A program made the position numbers and the translations under genes. DNA of 64,000 nucleotides from Craterostigma plantagineum (lineage: Eukaryota > Streptophyta > Magnoliopsida > Lamiales > Linderniaceae). This document shows, one piece after another, positions 46,255 through 58,648 of the stretch. Every line of letters begins with the position of its first letter. The first letter of the stretch is position 1. Location of the stretch: contig JAPQWV010000753.1 of assembly GCA_027422505.1 (NCBI GenBank), positions 62,001 through 126,000 of the forward strand, written 5' to 3'. Under the pieces are notes generated by a model. It saw only the letters and a list, made by a program, of their open reading frames with translations. It made no database searches and was not told where the DNA came from.

Positions 46255-47526
46255 AACACCTAGGTGAAACTAAACATGTGAGACCAATCATTACAATTTA
46301 GACCGTTGAATTTGACAACTGACGAGGCCTGCGAGTTAAGAGAGACGGGAGCGAAAGCTGCAAATAGATACACTAATGCTCATTATTAGTGCTCTGAGAA
46401 AATAAAATTGTAATATAGATTCAGATATCGTAATGCGCATCGAAGTTCTCCTTTGGGTGATCCAACAAATTAATTTGTTGCATAAATAAATAGATATTTA
46501 ATTTGGTAAATTTTGTAATTTTGACACGTTAGGCGTCTTTGGACGCGCTTAACATATCGAATAAAATATATCACCTTTATGTTATTAGCTATAAAGTAGC
46601 GACCAGCCTTTGGGCGGTACTTTATATTTATTTGCTAATGAACATCAATATACTCGTGAGATTTTCGTTAAGTCTGCATTAATAGCATCTATTAATCACG
46701 GGCAATTGAGTATTAATTATATCTCGAAACCTTACTAATTTGGCCACTTTAGTGACTAGCAAATCAGACATAATTGAGATATAATTCATTAAGCAGCGGA
46801 ATAATATAATTTAAATAGTTCAGGGGTTCCTATGTAGTTCTCTTAAAATTTGGGACTAATCAATAATTCGAAAACTGTTCCGGGACTAATCTGTCACTAC
46901 AGTATCATTCAGAGGCTCATATAGTTTCTTAATTTCCAGAGATCTAACTGTAGTTCTTCCTTGAACTTGGTCAAGGCAAGGCTTTCTCCACGTTAACATG
47001 CTAACTTTTATATTCATTAGAAACTTCCTTAAATAGTATAGTACCAAGTCAAGCCCACATCAATGCAGTCATTCAAAACTATATTCAAATTTATAGACTA
47101 TTTCGGCTAAATATAGCATGAAGAAAAAGTGAAAAAAAAGTGATCGTGGCCATTAATGCACACATGCTTGTGTATCTATCGTGTATCTCTTGGCATATTC
47201 ATAATTGACATGGTAAAAAACAATTTATGCAACCATCGAATAAGAATCGTTTAATATTATAAAATCATATTCATGAAATTTCTACATCATCAATGCTTGA
47301 TTCAAGTGCGACATGCGAAATCAAAGTCATGATTATTCATAAAAAGGAAATAGAGCCATAAAACAGATGTTTGATCATTATTCATGTTATCATAACCACA
47401 CAAAGGCATACGCATATCATACGCAAGGTCTTCATCCAATAATGACTAAACTCATATCACGATGGCAGACATGAAATTCATATATAAAAGTGAATCATGT
47501 GTTTACAACGATGCTCTGATACCAAC
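46255..47526 (-). mobile_element. Copia leader with primer-binding site (unit B)
   Basis: Untranslated stretch between the gag start and the 5' LTR on the minus strand. The reverse complement of a tRNA-Met primer site (GCTCTGATACCAAC, 47513-47526) directly touches the LTR end. From about 46777 this is absent in unit A. Confidence 0.65.
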
Positions 47527-48772
47527 TGTAAGCATATTTATATGCTACATGTAATTCAAACAAACATAATTCCATAATCTTCAAACACCACAATTCTCAT
47601 AATATACATAATAATATAAAACACTAACCGTGATTCATTGTGACGATTCGAGAAGATGTAAGTCGAGTTTCTCTACCTTTATACTACTTTAATATATTTT
47701 CCGATGGATGAAGAATATGATACGTTAGTGTGGAGAGAGGACCTACTTAATCTATTTATAGGGTACATTCGTGAGTAGTTAATATCTCTTTAGACTAATA
47801 GGAATAAAACCCAATTAATTAATTATTAAACCAAAATTAATAAATGGGTCATAAGACCATCTCCAACCGACGAACTCATTCTCAAACTCAAACGCATTCT
47901 CAAACTCAAAATGCAATAATTCATCTCCAACTATTAGACTTATTCTCAAACTCAAAAGTCTATTTTCGCAATATCTTACATACTACTTTTACAACTTTTC
48001 AATACTATCGATCTATTTTATAAATTTAGAAATTAGGCTACTATACTATTTTAAAATTGAGTTGATTATAATAATATTTATGCACGTATTTAATTTGATT
48101 TTATAAACTTTTATTTAATTTAACATTCACGCACCAATATCAATTAATTTATTTTTTCTTCTTATCATTAACCAAACAACAAAGAGACTTTTATTAGAAA
48201 GTTAAAAGGTCACATTTCATTTACTCTGCGCCCAACTATTACTCTTTTACATATTTTGTGTATTTGTTTTATTTTTTATATGGTTCATTAATAACTAAAA
48301 TAAATAAAGGGACTTTAGTGCAATTAGAAAAGATCAAACGCATATTGTTACACCAAAACGCATATATCGGTCCAAATGATGAGAGAGAAACACTAAATCG
48401 CATCTTGAGTTTCGTTTTGGGGCTCGGTTGGAGTATTTTTATCTCATTTGGGATATGCAGTTCGGTTGGAGATGATCTAACATGTGTCATAACTTACCTT
48501 ATATTCCTAGACGCAAATTACGAACTAACGTTTCCCTAAGAATATTTCTATTGGGAAACTGCTATTAATACAGCAGTCGGGAATCGGTTAGTGCTTCCTA
48601 CAAATTCCGTTTATGGTAAGGTTTATTGACATGTGCTATTAAACAATATTAGTCGGCACAATCAACACAATTTTCTAGTTGTATCAGTGATCTCAATTAT
48701 TAGTTTTGTTATATATCTATGCACAAAATCAGATGCCCTTTACGTTTTCCTATTTCGAAAAAAAGAATAGAC
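47527..48772 (-). mobile_element. Copia 5' LTR with nested MITE (unit B only)
   Basis: The inner LTR border is TGTAAGCATATT (reverse complement ...TTACA) beside the primer site. The outer border is uncertain, perhaps at ATAGACACA near 48772. The LTR is split by the MITE at 47855-48477. Absent from unit A, where a short filler joins the flanks. Confidence 0.55.
47855..48477. mobile_element. Tourist-like (PIF/Harbinger-type) MITE
   Basis: Inverted ends GACCATCTCCAACCGAC and, reversed, GATCATCTCCAACCGAAC, flanked on both sides by TAA (47852-47854 and 48478-48480). The interior has repeated CTCAAACTCAAA motifs. 623 bp; the frame at 48258-48539 crosses its border and is not a gene. Confidence 0.8.
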
Positions 48773-49190
48773 ACATATGCATAGTAGATATTCTACGTCA
48801 TAGCATATAGATTCATTACATGTTCGGTATGATATCGTATACTTTACATGTATGTTATATATGTATTGTTTGATGATATATTGGCGAGGTCTTCAAACTA
48901 AGTACGCCTATTACCCCAACGCCAACCTAAGAAAGAACGTTACTAGCATTCAAGGTACTTCACAGATTTGCTAGATTATCAACGTGTCTAGTATATGTGT
49001 TCAACATACAGTAGTAAGTCCTTATTACAGTAAACACGGAATGTCATAAAAGGCGCCAAAGAACCCACGATGAAACTATAGTACACATGTACAGTGGTCC
49101 AAACAAGAGCTTCACCGCCAAACAAACAAGTCCTAGAAATTTCCAGCAGTATTTTCGTACAATCATTAATCATAAATTTTTATTCATTAT
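48773..49190. other. Distal upstream region of ELIP2
   Basis: Nearly identical to about 32752-33165 upstream of ELIP1; no gene recognised. Confidence 0.55.
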
Positions 49191-49294
49191 CCACGTGATG
49201 GGGAGTACAGACGTTAACGTGCCAAATCAGCACATTAAGTGGATGTAAGAGCATCTTCTCGCTTGTCTTAGTTACTCAATCCCACCTATAAATA
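49191..49294 (+). promoter_or_regulatory. ELIP2 promoter: G-box, ACGTG core and TATA box
   Basis: CACGTG at 49192-49197, ACGTG at 49217-49221 and TATAAATA at 49287-49294, giving an expected start near 49320 and a leader of about 125 bp. The motifs fit induction by high light and dehydration/ABA, which is known for ELIP genes. Regulation here is inferred from motifs only. Confidence 0.62.
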
Positions 49295-49446
49295 TATCTC
49301 GATTTCATTCCCCAATATTCTCATCATTTAACCAAGACGAAATCTACAGTGTATATTAACATATCGCAAAGATCTTCAACTCCTTCGTCGAAGACCAACC
49401 CTCGAAATAAAGAAGCACATATCTACGTTTAGTATTAGGATCTATC

Positions 49447-50090
49447 ATGGCTTCTGCTACTTGCTACGCATCTGTGATGCCACCGATGTGCTCATGTGGA
49501 GGCCAACGCAGTACGAGGCTCGGTCATAGACAATCAAGCTATGGATTATTGCCGCTGAAGAGGAATGTTAAATTTACTGTCCGAAGCATGAAAGAGGTAA
49601 CACATTTACTAAATGGGAACATATGTATTGGAATTTAGAATATTCGTGTCAACAGTATATATGATAATCTATTTAGGATAATGAGAAGGAAAAGGGAGAG
49701 CTTGATCCATTTGACCTAACTCCTAACCGCTCGAAGGTGACTTCGAAGGATACTGAAGATTTGTTCGCCTTTGACGGCTTAGCGCCGGAGAGAATCAATG
49801 GGCGTGCGGCTATGATTGGATTCGTGGCTGCCATTGGAGTCGAGTTAGTCACCGGGCGAGGCTTATTGTCTCAGTTGATGAACGGCGGCGTTCAGTGGTT
49901 CCTACTGACGAGTTGGTTGCTCGCATTCGCAACTGTGATACCAATCTACAGAGGGTTGTCGCCAGAGTCAAAGAACAATGGTGTGTTTACGTCAGATGCT
50001 GAGATATGGAACGGTAGGTTTGCGATGATTGGATTGGTGGCTCTCGCTTTTACGGAGCTCATGAAAGGCGGTCCGCTTATTAACGCGTAA
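49447..50090 (+). CDS. ELIP: ELIP2: early light-induced protein, chloroplast
   Basis: Two exons: 49447-49596 (50 codons, Ser/Arg-rich chloroplast transit peptide) and 49677-50090 after an 80-bp GT-AG intron, phase 0, giving 187 residues, close to the usual ELIP size. Three membrane helices are predicted: about 88-109 (ERINGRAAMIGFVAAIGVEL), 122-141 (VQWFLLTSWLLAFATVIPIY) and 159-182 (EIWNGRFAMIGLVALAFTEL). Helices I and III carry the ExxNxR chlorophyll-binding motif (E88/N91/R93 and E159/N162/R164), as in the LHC superfamily. ELIPs sit in the thylakoid and protect it from photo-oxidative damage in high light and during drying. All codons are intact; likely functional. Confidence 0.93.
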
Positions 50091-50310
50091 TCTGAAAGAA
50101 AGTGAAGTTTTTTGGTTCGCTAAAGTGAGATCTGTGGTGCAGATCATGGAGAATGTAATTAATTAGCTGGTTGTGTGTAATCCATCATAATATATATTAA
50201 AATGGAAGTGTCATGCCCCTTCAATTTTGTGATTCAAATTGCTTACACTTTTTCTTATTATTATTTTTAGCGGGATAAAATTAACTCTTTAGATGGAACT
50301 AGGTTCAGAT
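50091..50310 (+). other. ELIP2 3' UTR and downstream flank
   Basis: Same as 34062-34280; the window's first bases equal 50147 onward. Confidence 0.6.
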
Positions 50311-50822
50311 CAGAGCTGTCAAACGGGCCCGCGGCCCGCCCGCCCCGTCCAAGTGGCGGGGCGGGCATTTTTTAGGCCCGCCTGAGGGCGGGCGCGGGCA
50401 TGCCCCTGCGGGCCGCGGGCAAGCCCGTCGAAAAATTAAATATTATATTTTTATTTTAAAATATAAGATTTATAAATAAATTATGATGATTTTTATATTT
50501 TTAGCTATAATTGGTAATTGATAACATAAATAAATTAAAATTAAAAAAGTTTATAAAAGTTAGATATTTTTTCCAACTTAAATCTTTATTTTTGTTTATT
50601 TTTTACTATTTAATATTATTTTTTTCCTATTTTTGTTATTTTCTCTTATTTTTCTTACTTTTTTTTTGAATTGCGGGCTAAGCCCGCCAAGCCCGCTACC
50701 CGCCCGCAGGCAGGGCGGGCCTTAAATTTCCAGGCCCGCCAGGAGGCGGGCTTACCCGCGCCCGCCCCGCCACTGGCGGGTTACGGGCTGGCCCGCCCCG
50801 CTGGCCCGTTGTGACAGTACTA
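50311..50822. mobile_element. hAT-type MITE, complete (unit C)
   Basis: Third copy of the same insertion at the same place 3' of an ELIP gene, with the same inverted ends and degenerate 8-bp flanks. It was inherited through the segmental duplication, not by separate insertion. Confidence 0.78.
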
Positions 50823-51802
50823 GTTTAGACCCGTGCTATGCACGGGTTGTAGGAGTAGACATGCCCAACCGCCGGTTAATAATCGGCGGTTGGCGGTTAG
50901 CCCCCCGGTTGCCGGTTAGACTAACCGGCGGTTTCAACCGCCGGTTGCGGTTAACTGGCGGTCACAACCGTCGTTTTTTTTTTAAAATACCTTATGTGTT
51001 TGAATAAAGTTTGATTTAGTATATATTATTTGATCGAATCAATTATGTTCGAGATGTACTATATTATTTACAAGACACTCCGAAAAAAATCTACATTTTA
51101 CAATGAACTTGTAGTACAAAATTTTAATAACCAACTAAAATACAATACATAAATGTAAATTAAATCAGTCTCCGTCCGGGACTTCGTCCGAGAAAGGCTC
51201 CAGCAAGTACAGACGCCGAACTCCCAAGCGAAAGTTACCTAACGCGGCCGACGCCTGAACTTGTTGAAGCCCATCACGGACGATTCTTCGATTTTTCGGG
51301 CTTCCGCAAGTGTAGGCGAGAAAGCAGCGAATGATCTCTGGAGCTTTAACGAATCAACTACCAATTATGGTCCGTCAAAGCATCCGGAGATCACACGTTG
51401 CTAACTTACTTGCACTTATCGAAACCCCTCTTCTTCGTAATCTTCTTCCCTATGAAAAAAATGCATAAACATGAGTTACATTAGAAGTTTAATTTTAAAA
51501 GAAGAACAAGAAGCAACTATAGAAATATTTACTTATCATTTTTCGGGCTTCGTCGTGACTTGTCGTAATAGGCTTGTTCAAATCAATTAGTACCTGAAAA
51601 TAACAATTCATTATTTAGCCATATAACATAGTAAACATTTGTACGCAAAAAAATATAAGAGTTGGATACTTATCTTTTTCGGGCTTCATCGTCGTACTAG
51701 GCTTGTTCAAATAAATTAGTACCTGAAAATAACAATTCATTAGTTAGCAATATAAGCATAATAAATATTTGTACGCAAAAAAAAATTATAAGAGTTGGAT
51801 AC

Positions 51803-54061
51803 TTATCTTTTTTCGGGCTTGTTTTTTGATGTGGAGTCCACGCCTCGCTGAATGCCTCTAATAATCCTCGCCGTCGCCGCCGCTTGTCTCCGTACCGGTG
51901 GTGTCCTCGAAAAGGTCGTCGGGCGAGTCGCTGGCACGACATCTTGGGTGCGATACTCGGCTCGAGTCCAATCGTCGAGAAGACATTGGTACTCGAGGTT
52001 GTCGACACTCAAGTTCGAACGCTTCTCGCTCAAGGTCAAACCGCCATGCTAAAAGCATGCTCCACCGCGACGGTCGAGATCGGGACGGCAAGGTCTCCCG
52101 AGCGATCCTTGCCAACGTTGGATACGTTGGCGACACCCTCGACCACCATCTAAGGACGTTGAACTCATCTTCATCCTCGAACTCGAAAGTCGTCGACATA
52201 AAGTTATCGAGTTATATGTAGGGGTTTTGGGAGGACCTTGGACGCTTGTTTGTGTTGAGGATGTCGTAGTAGTCAGCTAATCGTGAAGATCGACTACTAG
52301 TAGAACTAGATTGACCGCGCCCCGATCCCGATTGAGACGAGTCGTGGCCAAAATCGGGCTTATACTCTTTAAAGAGCCATGCGCTCGATCGAGTACGCTC
52401 TGCCAATAAATGCTATCGACTACCCTGCCCAACGATACCTCGTATAGTAGCATTCTAGTTGTCTACTCGTACCCTCTAAACGCCATCTCGGATCCAATAT
52501 CTTCGCTATAATGAAGATATCCGGTAACTCAAAAAAATATTTGAGCCACTTGGTAGTCATGTTCCCAACGGCCTCGCCGACTACTAGATCAAACCGAAGC
52601 CCGTCGAGTATAATTGTGACTTTAACGCAATGATCTAACACAAGTATGGAAGTCGGGTAATATGAACCCGACATCGCCTCGGTGGCGTCATGAAATACTG
52701 GAAGTATCTCACATAAACTGTTGCACGCATCCCATCTCTGGAACTAAAATGTACGGCAACACTCTATTTTCGGCAAAGAGATCGCACAGCTGTGTCTGAT
52801 ATTCCATCGAACTGTACAACAACTTGTAGGTGGAATTCCACCTGGTGGGTACGTCTAAACTAAACTTCGTGGCCGGTACATCCTCTCTAGCGCAGAAACG
52901 CTTCCACTTCTTCCACAAAGACGGGTGCCGCATCAGGTAGGAGATTACGTAGCGTATAGGCTGCACCTGCTCCTTTAAACTAACTAGCACGTCTTGCACA
53001 CAAAGGTTAAGTATGTGGCAAAAAACAACGCACGTGGAAAACCGTCCTCCGACTGACGGCTGACAATACTCCTTCAACCGTTCAATGCTCACGTTGTTTG
53101 CGCTCGCATTTCGAACGATGCTGAAAGACTTTGTTGACTATCCTATACTCTGATAAGATCGTCCTAAGCTTGATCGCAATGTTTTGCACCGTGTGCGCTT
53201 CATCGACTCCCTATATGCGATCAAGCGCTTTTGTATCATCCACGAATCATCGACCCACTGGCATGTCACGCCCATGTACGATGAACGTGCCAATGATCGC
53301 TCTATATATCGGAGCAAATCGACACATTAGTTCCTAAACTACCTAATAAAGCTACTAAGTCGCGCTTAAGCGCGATTACTGTTTTCCTAGTATCCCGCGT
53401 CAGGGTGCTCCTCGAAACTTTTTCGCCTGAGGGTTGTATGCGGTTTTGATCCAATGCTCGTAGATCGGATCATCGGCAAATCAAAATGGTAGGTGCCTCG
53501 CGGCTATGAACTTGGCAAGCTCCCGTCGCAAAACGTTCTCATTGTAATGAAACAACGACGTTGCACTTCCGCTCCCGCTCGAGGGTCCCGATGCGGACGA
53601 GTCCGTTCCGCCGAACATTTGGTTGGTTTTGACCTATACCTAACTTAGTCGGGTGTTTCGAACGGAGATGGGAAGTCATCGACCCATATCCACCCCCTTT
53701 CTAAAACTATATCCCTACCACAGTAGTTAGAAATAGCTTTAAATTGGTTATTTATACTAGTAGGTACCTTCTTAAAGTGTACCGCGAAGATGCCCGACTG
53801 TAGCCGCCGCCCGGCGGCGTCGGTTTGCGTCGGCGCTTCCTCCTCCGCCTCCGTATGTTGCGGGGCATGCGAGCTTGCTCCCGGCGACGGTTCGAACCCG
53901 GCCGCGTCCTCGTTCAAGTCGTCGCCTAGCACGCCGGCGAGATCCAACAAATCGTGCGGGTCGTATTGTTAGTAGTCATCTTGCGATGAACTACCAACGA
54001 CTTGCTTCCCTTTGCTGGCCCTCGATGCACGAGAACCACGTCAGCCACCACCACGATCCAT
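51803..54061 (-). pseudogene. hAT transposase remnant (unit C)
   Basis: Best-preserved copy. Blocks in order on the minus strand: acidic N-terminus (53645-53950), core with DVPTRWNSTYKLL (52709-53092), RNase-H-like piece (52420-52674), serine-rich linker (52212-52406), dimerisation block FNVLRWWSRVSPTYPTLARI (near 52150) and a C-terminal tail starting LTLSEKRSNLSVDNLEYQC (51803-52039). The blocks lie in different frames and the early stops seen in unit A are present here too. Confidence 0.85.
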
Positions 54062-54463
54062 CGTAAAATACTCTACACACGGGTACGAAAAATATGGTTA
54101 GATAAAAAACTGAAAGCGGCCAAAAAAAGATACCAAGCGACGGGGCGAAACGTCGGCGCGGGCGGGGGGTGGCGGCGGCGCGTGGCGGTGCGTGGGAGGC
54201 GGCGAGCGGCGACTGGCGCAGGCAGCGGCTGGCGGCGTGGAGGCGGCGGTGGTCGTCGGCGGTGCAGGTAGCAAGGGCGGCGGTCGGCGCGTGGAGACGC
54301 GTGGCGGAGGGTCGGCGAGGTGGTGGTGGTGGGCGGCGAGACCGGATCCGGATGGGAGGTGGGGGCGTGGTGGGGGCTGGCGGAGGGTCGGCGAGGTGGT
54401 GGTGGCGTGGGCTGGGCGGCGGCGGCAGAAGGGTGGCACGGTAGTAGTGGTGGTGGTGAGGTG

Positions 54464-54464
<1 letters not shown>

Positions 54465-54522
<58 letters not shown>
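54465..54522. repeat. (GA)n microsatellite in hAT element (unit C)
   Basis: Counterpart of the tract at 4085. A long G homopolymer follows at 54551-54572, which is longer than in units A and B and prone to base-calling error. Confidence 0.93.
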
Positions 54523-54524
<2 letters not shown>

Positions 54525-54892
54525 AGAGATAGAGAGAGTGGTGTGTGTGTTGGGGGGGGGGGGGGGGGGGGTGGGGGGATTTAAAGAAGGCTTTTTTTAG
54601 CCGTTGTAACCGGCGGTTGTCCAGTTAATCGGCAGTTAACCCGGTTAACAGCCGGTTACAACGGCTAATTCTTTTTTTTAAAAAAAACTAACGGCGGCAA
54701 AATTCAAAATTTGAATTTTTAATTTTTTTTTAAATATGTAAATCGTCGGTTAACCGCCTAACCGACGGTTGGCGGTTGGTCAAATAGACCAACCGCCCCG
54801 TAACCGGCCATTTACGGTTGCCGGTTACGATTGTTGGCAACCGGCGGTTTGACGGTTCAGCCGCCGGTTACGGTTGATTTTGGGCATGTCTA

Positions 54893-55557
54893 GTTATGTG
54901 TCAATTAAAAGGAAAACAACGTATTTTGAATGTATATGTGTATATATAACATATGTGTTCATTGTTGTATATCACTCTTCGTTAGCTAGCTATTTAGTTA
55001 ATTAAATCATTTTCTTTAATATCACTAATGCGACTGCAAAGAGAGTGCACGGGTAGATACAGAGCGTGCATTTATTACGAAGGGAATACACCGTATTTGA
55101 ATGTATATGTGTATACATAAGGATAAGATTACTGTTGTCTTCAGTAAATTAGCAGTTAATAGCCGTGCAGTCTTACAATCTTTCATTGTTTAAGTCGTGT
55201 ATTCAAATAACGATATATAAGACTGCTTCAGTGTTCAATAATATAATTTAAATGTATTAATGTATCATTTCTCTTGTTGTTTATATCATAGGGGTAAATC
55301 ATTTATTTAGCTGTAAGAAAGAGCAAAATATATGAAACATAAGTACAGGGAGGCAGATATTCTTCGATCATATACCATTCTCAATAAGATCTATGGTCAA
55401 ATAGTGGACTATTTTGTTGAACTTAATGCTTAAACTATGCACAACCTTGTTGTTTTATACATGTTCTTCTTTTATGCCTAAAATCTTAACTTATGCAAGA
55501 AATATAATTTGGGTACACGGAACATACAGTGGCATGTGAAATCTGGTCTTGGACGCA
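54893..55557. other. Non-coding stretch between hAT element and solo LTR (unit C)
   Basis: Copy of 4633-5302; nothing coding recognised. Confidence 0.6.
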
Positions 55558-55562
55558 GTTAT

Positions 55563-57720
55563 TGTTAGGGATGTGCCCTCGGAATGCCATTCGAGGATGT
55601 AATGAATAGGGCATGTATTTAATAATCGATGTATTATTCGCTATGTAATTGAATAATGTATTCTTATACTATGAATGGAATTTATATTTATTATTTATTC
55701 TTTGAAAGGCATATTTTTATTTACCTATTAAGTCTTACTAGGCATCCGGTGAGACGGTAAATAAATAAATCCCATATATCGTGAGTTTAGTCACTGATTC
55801 TCATGGGATGAGAGAGGGTCACCGGTGAGCTATTATTCTCCGATATTAAATTAGTCCATAAGTCTGAGACCTTAGTAGGGTGATTGAGCGTCAATTACGA
55901 CTTATTTGTTGACGACTCTTATATGGTTGTGCCAATCATTCGCTTGGGAAGCGGGAGGTCGTAACATTGGCATAAGTTGAATCAGGGGATTGACTTGTAC
56001 TTGGACACGACTCGCAATCGACGATCACATGGACCTTATCGTTACTCTGGGTAGCGTCAATGATCGATCTATTGACTATAGTAGTGTGCGTGGACCTTAG
56101 ACCGAAGGGTCTTTGATGGAGTTGACTTTGGGGTCTTGATTTGTCACTAGTATGCGCCCATCTTGTTTGGGGACGAACATGGGTCGGCAGCGACATGCGG
56201 TCTTGACAACAAAGGATAACTGCCGTGCTTAGACTATCGTGAGGGATTCACTGTCTCGTTAGTAACCGAGATATATGTCCTATGTATATTCGGGGACGGG
56301 AAATTACAAAGTCTTCGGCCGAAGCTATAAACTGACTCACGTGGGACGTGGGGAGCAATTTAGTAATTTCGTCAGTCACGAATTAGTCATAGAGTCGAGT
56401 CTAGTGAGTTTGACGTAACCATGACTCTCACTGGAACGTGACATTTGTGAAGGGTCTATACGTACGATGATAATCGATAGTCGGTTCGTAGATCGAAGAT
56501 CGTGCTCAACACGGGATCTATTCGGTACCGCGAGATTGGCTAGGCGCTTACCGAATCCTTGGATTCCTCCCTTGCCGGGTTGAGACGAACCAAGAGAGTC
56601 GGGCTTAAAAATGATCACTGTGATAGTGCCTAATTATTATGAGATGTAAATAGATTTAACAGTCTTAGAGATGTTAATAAAAATGTTGAATACAAGTTTT
56701 AGAAACTGTATTTATATGGACGTAAATTCACGGAACAAAGTGATGAAGAATGAGGCGTAAATAGGGTTCACAACGATGAGCGAGGCTCGTCACAGTCGTG
56801 AAGCCTGTATGCAAAGTTTCAGTAGCTTAAAAAATTCATATCTCACAATCTAGACCTCGGATTGAGAATTCCTTTAGTCAGAATCAATATTGGTGAGTCT
56901 TTTAACTATGGTTAAAATTTCAGGGCAATCGAATATCGTTTACCCCTCGATCGGATCGAAATACGAAACTGCCGCAAAGCTGTCAGGCAGTCACGGCCGT
57001 GACAACCTTTGCATGTGGCCGTGACACATGGCAGCGAGCTCGTTTTCTGCCCAGACAGTGTCACGGCCGTGACAGACTTGACCCAGGCTATGACCGACAG
57101 TTTTTTGTTCAAATTTGAGCCAAATCAAATCCAATTTTGTTCCTTGTTCTTTTGTTAGACTTGTGGGACAATGTCTAGTCATTAGATGACATAAATCAAA
57201 AGAATCAAACAAGAAATGAGTCATGTAGGACATGATCTCATTTAATTAAGGTTAAAATCATTTTCAATGTTGAAAATGGAATTTTATGATTAGGCTTTGA
57301 GCTAATTTCGTCCATATGAGAATTCCATGCATTCTCACACTAAAAATTTGAGTTTAGAGAGTGGTGAGAGCTCCTTAGGTTGTCTTAGAGAAAACCCTAA
57401 GTGTGTTTGAGTTTCTAGTAAATCAAACACACTAAAACACATCTTTACAAAACATTCTTTACTTCCTCTAGCCATCATTGGGGAGGTGAAGTTTGTGGTA
57501 CGTCATGGGATCGGCGTGACTCTCTTCGGCACAGTTCGTGAGCTACGGGAGCTAAGGATCTTCGCAACGAGGGTAAGATCTCTATTCCTTTATCTGTGTC
57601 ATACATGAGTTTTCTTTATTTAACCGAGTATCCTAGGGAAACCGTAAGGGGAACCCGGGAAAATTTTTAAATTCCGCTACGTCCGGGGCGAGGCCTCGGG
57701 TCACCCGGGGTTTCCCAACA
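55563..57720. mobile_element. Solo LTR (unit C)
   Basis: Same insertion as at 5308 and 39491, again flanked by GTTAT (55558-55562 and 57721-57725). The three copies differ by few substitutions and short indels. Confidence 0.9.
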
Positions 57721-57725
57721 GTTAT

Positions 57726-58286
57726 CACCACTGCATACCATAAACACGGATAAATGGACTCGAGAACATTGTATGATTTATCTCAGAAATTTCGTACCTG
57801 TTTCGCTGTCGGATTTATTGTAGGCTTTGTAGAGTTATTTTTTGCGTGGTTTGGTTTTGGACGACTGTAATTACATATCCTTTCATTTGAAATTGCCATT
57901 AATTTAGGGTTTGCATTTTGTTTCGACGTCTGTTACTAAATTAGTCGTTTATTTAATGGATATGTTCTAATTTGCACGACCGTTAGTCGTGTTATTAAAG
58001 GATATATCATATTTTACCTGACTGTTAATGTATCAGTCGTGTAATTCATAGTTTTCTCATAAAAGAAGTTACGAAACCTTTCCATGAAAATTTCAAACGA
58101 TATAAGTTTGCCAACTTATCCAGAATTTAGGTATGTAAAATTTGTAAGACTACGTAAGAATGCTAACATGTCTTTAGAATTATAAGACTGCAACAGTGTA
58201 AATAGAAATGTACGGAGGTAAACCCTAGAAACGTAAGCTTGCAATACGGTAAGACTGAGGGCGTTAGACTGATTGGTCTTTATTCA
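57726..58286. other. Non-coding stretch after solo LTR (unit C)
   Basis: Copy of 7463-8022; nothing coding seen. Confidence 0.6.
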
Positions 58287-58648
58287 CTACTCTTTGAGAA
58301 TACAGTACCCGATCTTGTAAGAAACAAATGCATCGATACATACATACCCGAGCTGAGCGTGGCTAAGAACTCTATTCTCCCAATTGCTCTTAGTCACGTG
58401 TTTGGGCTTACTCATCACCATGCCACAAAGCACCCAAGCTAGTTCTTTCAATCCCGCTCCTCGGAAATACCCTTGAGACCAACGTGCCTTCGGACAGATG
58501 CCACGAAATTCCCGCTGTTAAACAACGTGTTGTCGCGGATTAGTTTCGCCATGTCTTCCCCAACTGCAACGCCGACAAAGGTGACATTGGGGTTTAACAT
58601 GAAATCCTAGAGATTTACTAATTTCATCGAGATGAGCAAGCTGAATGA
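58287..58648 (-). pseudogene. Werner-like 3'-5' exonuclease gene fragment (unit C)
   Basis: Copy of the fragment at 8023-8384 with the same truncation and the same frameshift around CTTCGGACAG (58489). Confidence 0.72.

Larger units (their letters stand above)
34118..50146 (+). repeat. Tandem segmental repeat unit B, ending with ELIP2
   Basis: 34118-42460 parallels 1 to about 8265 of unit A, and 42456-50146 parallels 28438-34117. The roughly 20 kb between is absent, with TGTGC shared at the junction (42456-42460). Unit B keeps about 2 kb (46777-48773) of Copia leader, LTR and nested MITE that unit A lacks. The first 4.3 kb of unit B show many one-base differences in length from A and C. Confidence 0.93.
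50856..54892 (-). mobile_element. hAT transposon with both ends (unit C)
   Basis: Same element as in unit B, with the same inverted ends and subterminal CCGGTTA repeats. It is the best-preserved copy of the transposase reading frames (51803-54061) but is still interrupted. A GA tract and a G homopolymer lie at 54465-54572. Confidence 0.85.

Noticed and set aside
48258..48539. 93-codon frame upstream of ELIP2
   Set aside because: It crosses the border of the Tourist-like MITE into LTR sequence, so it is not a conserved gene.
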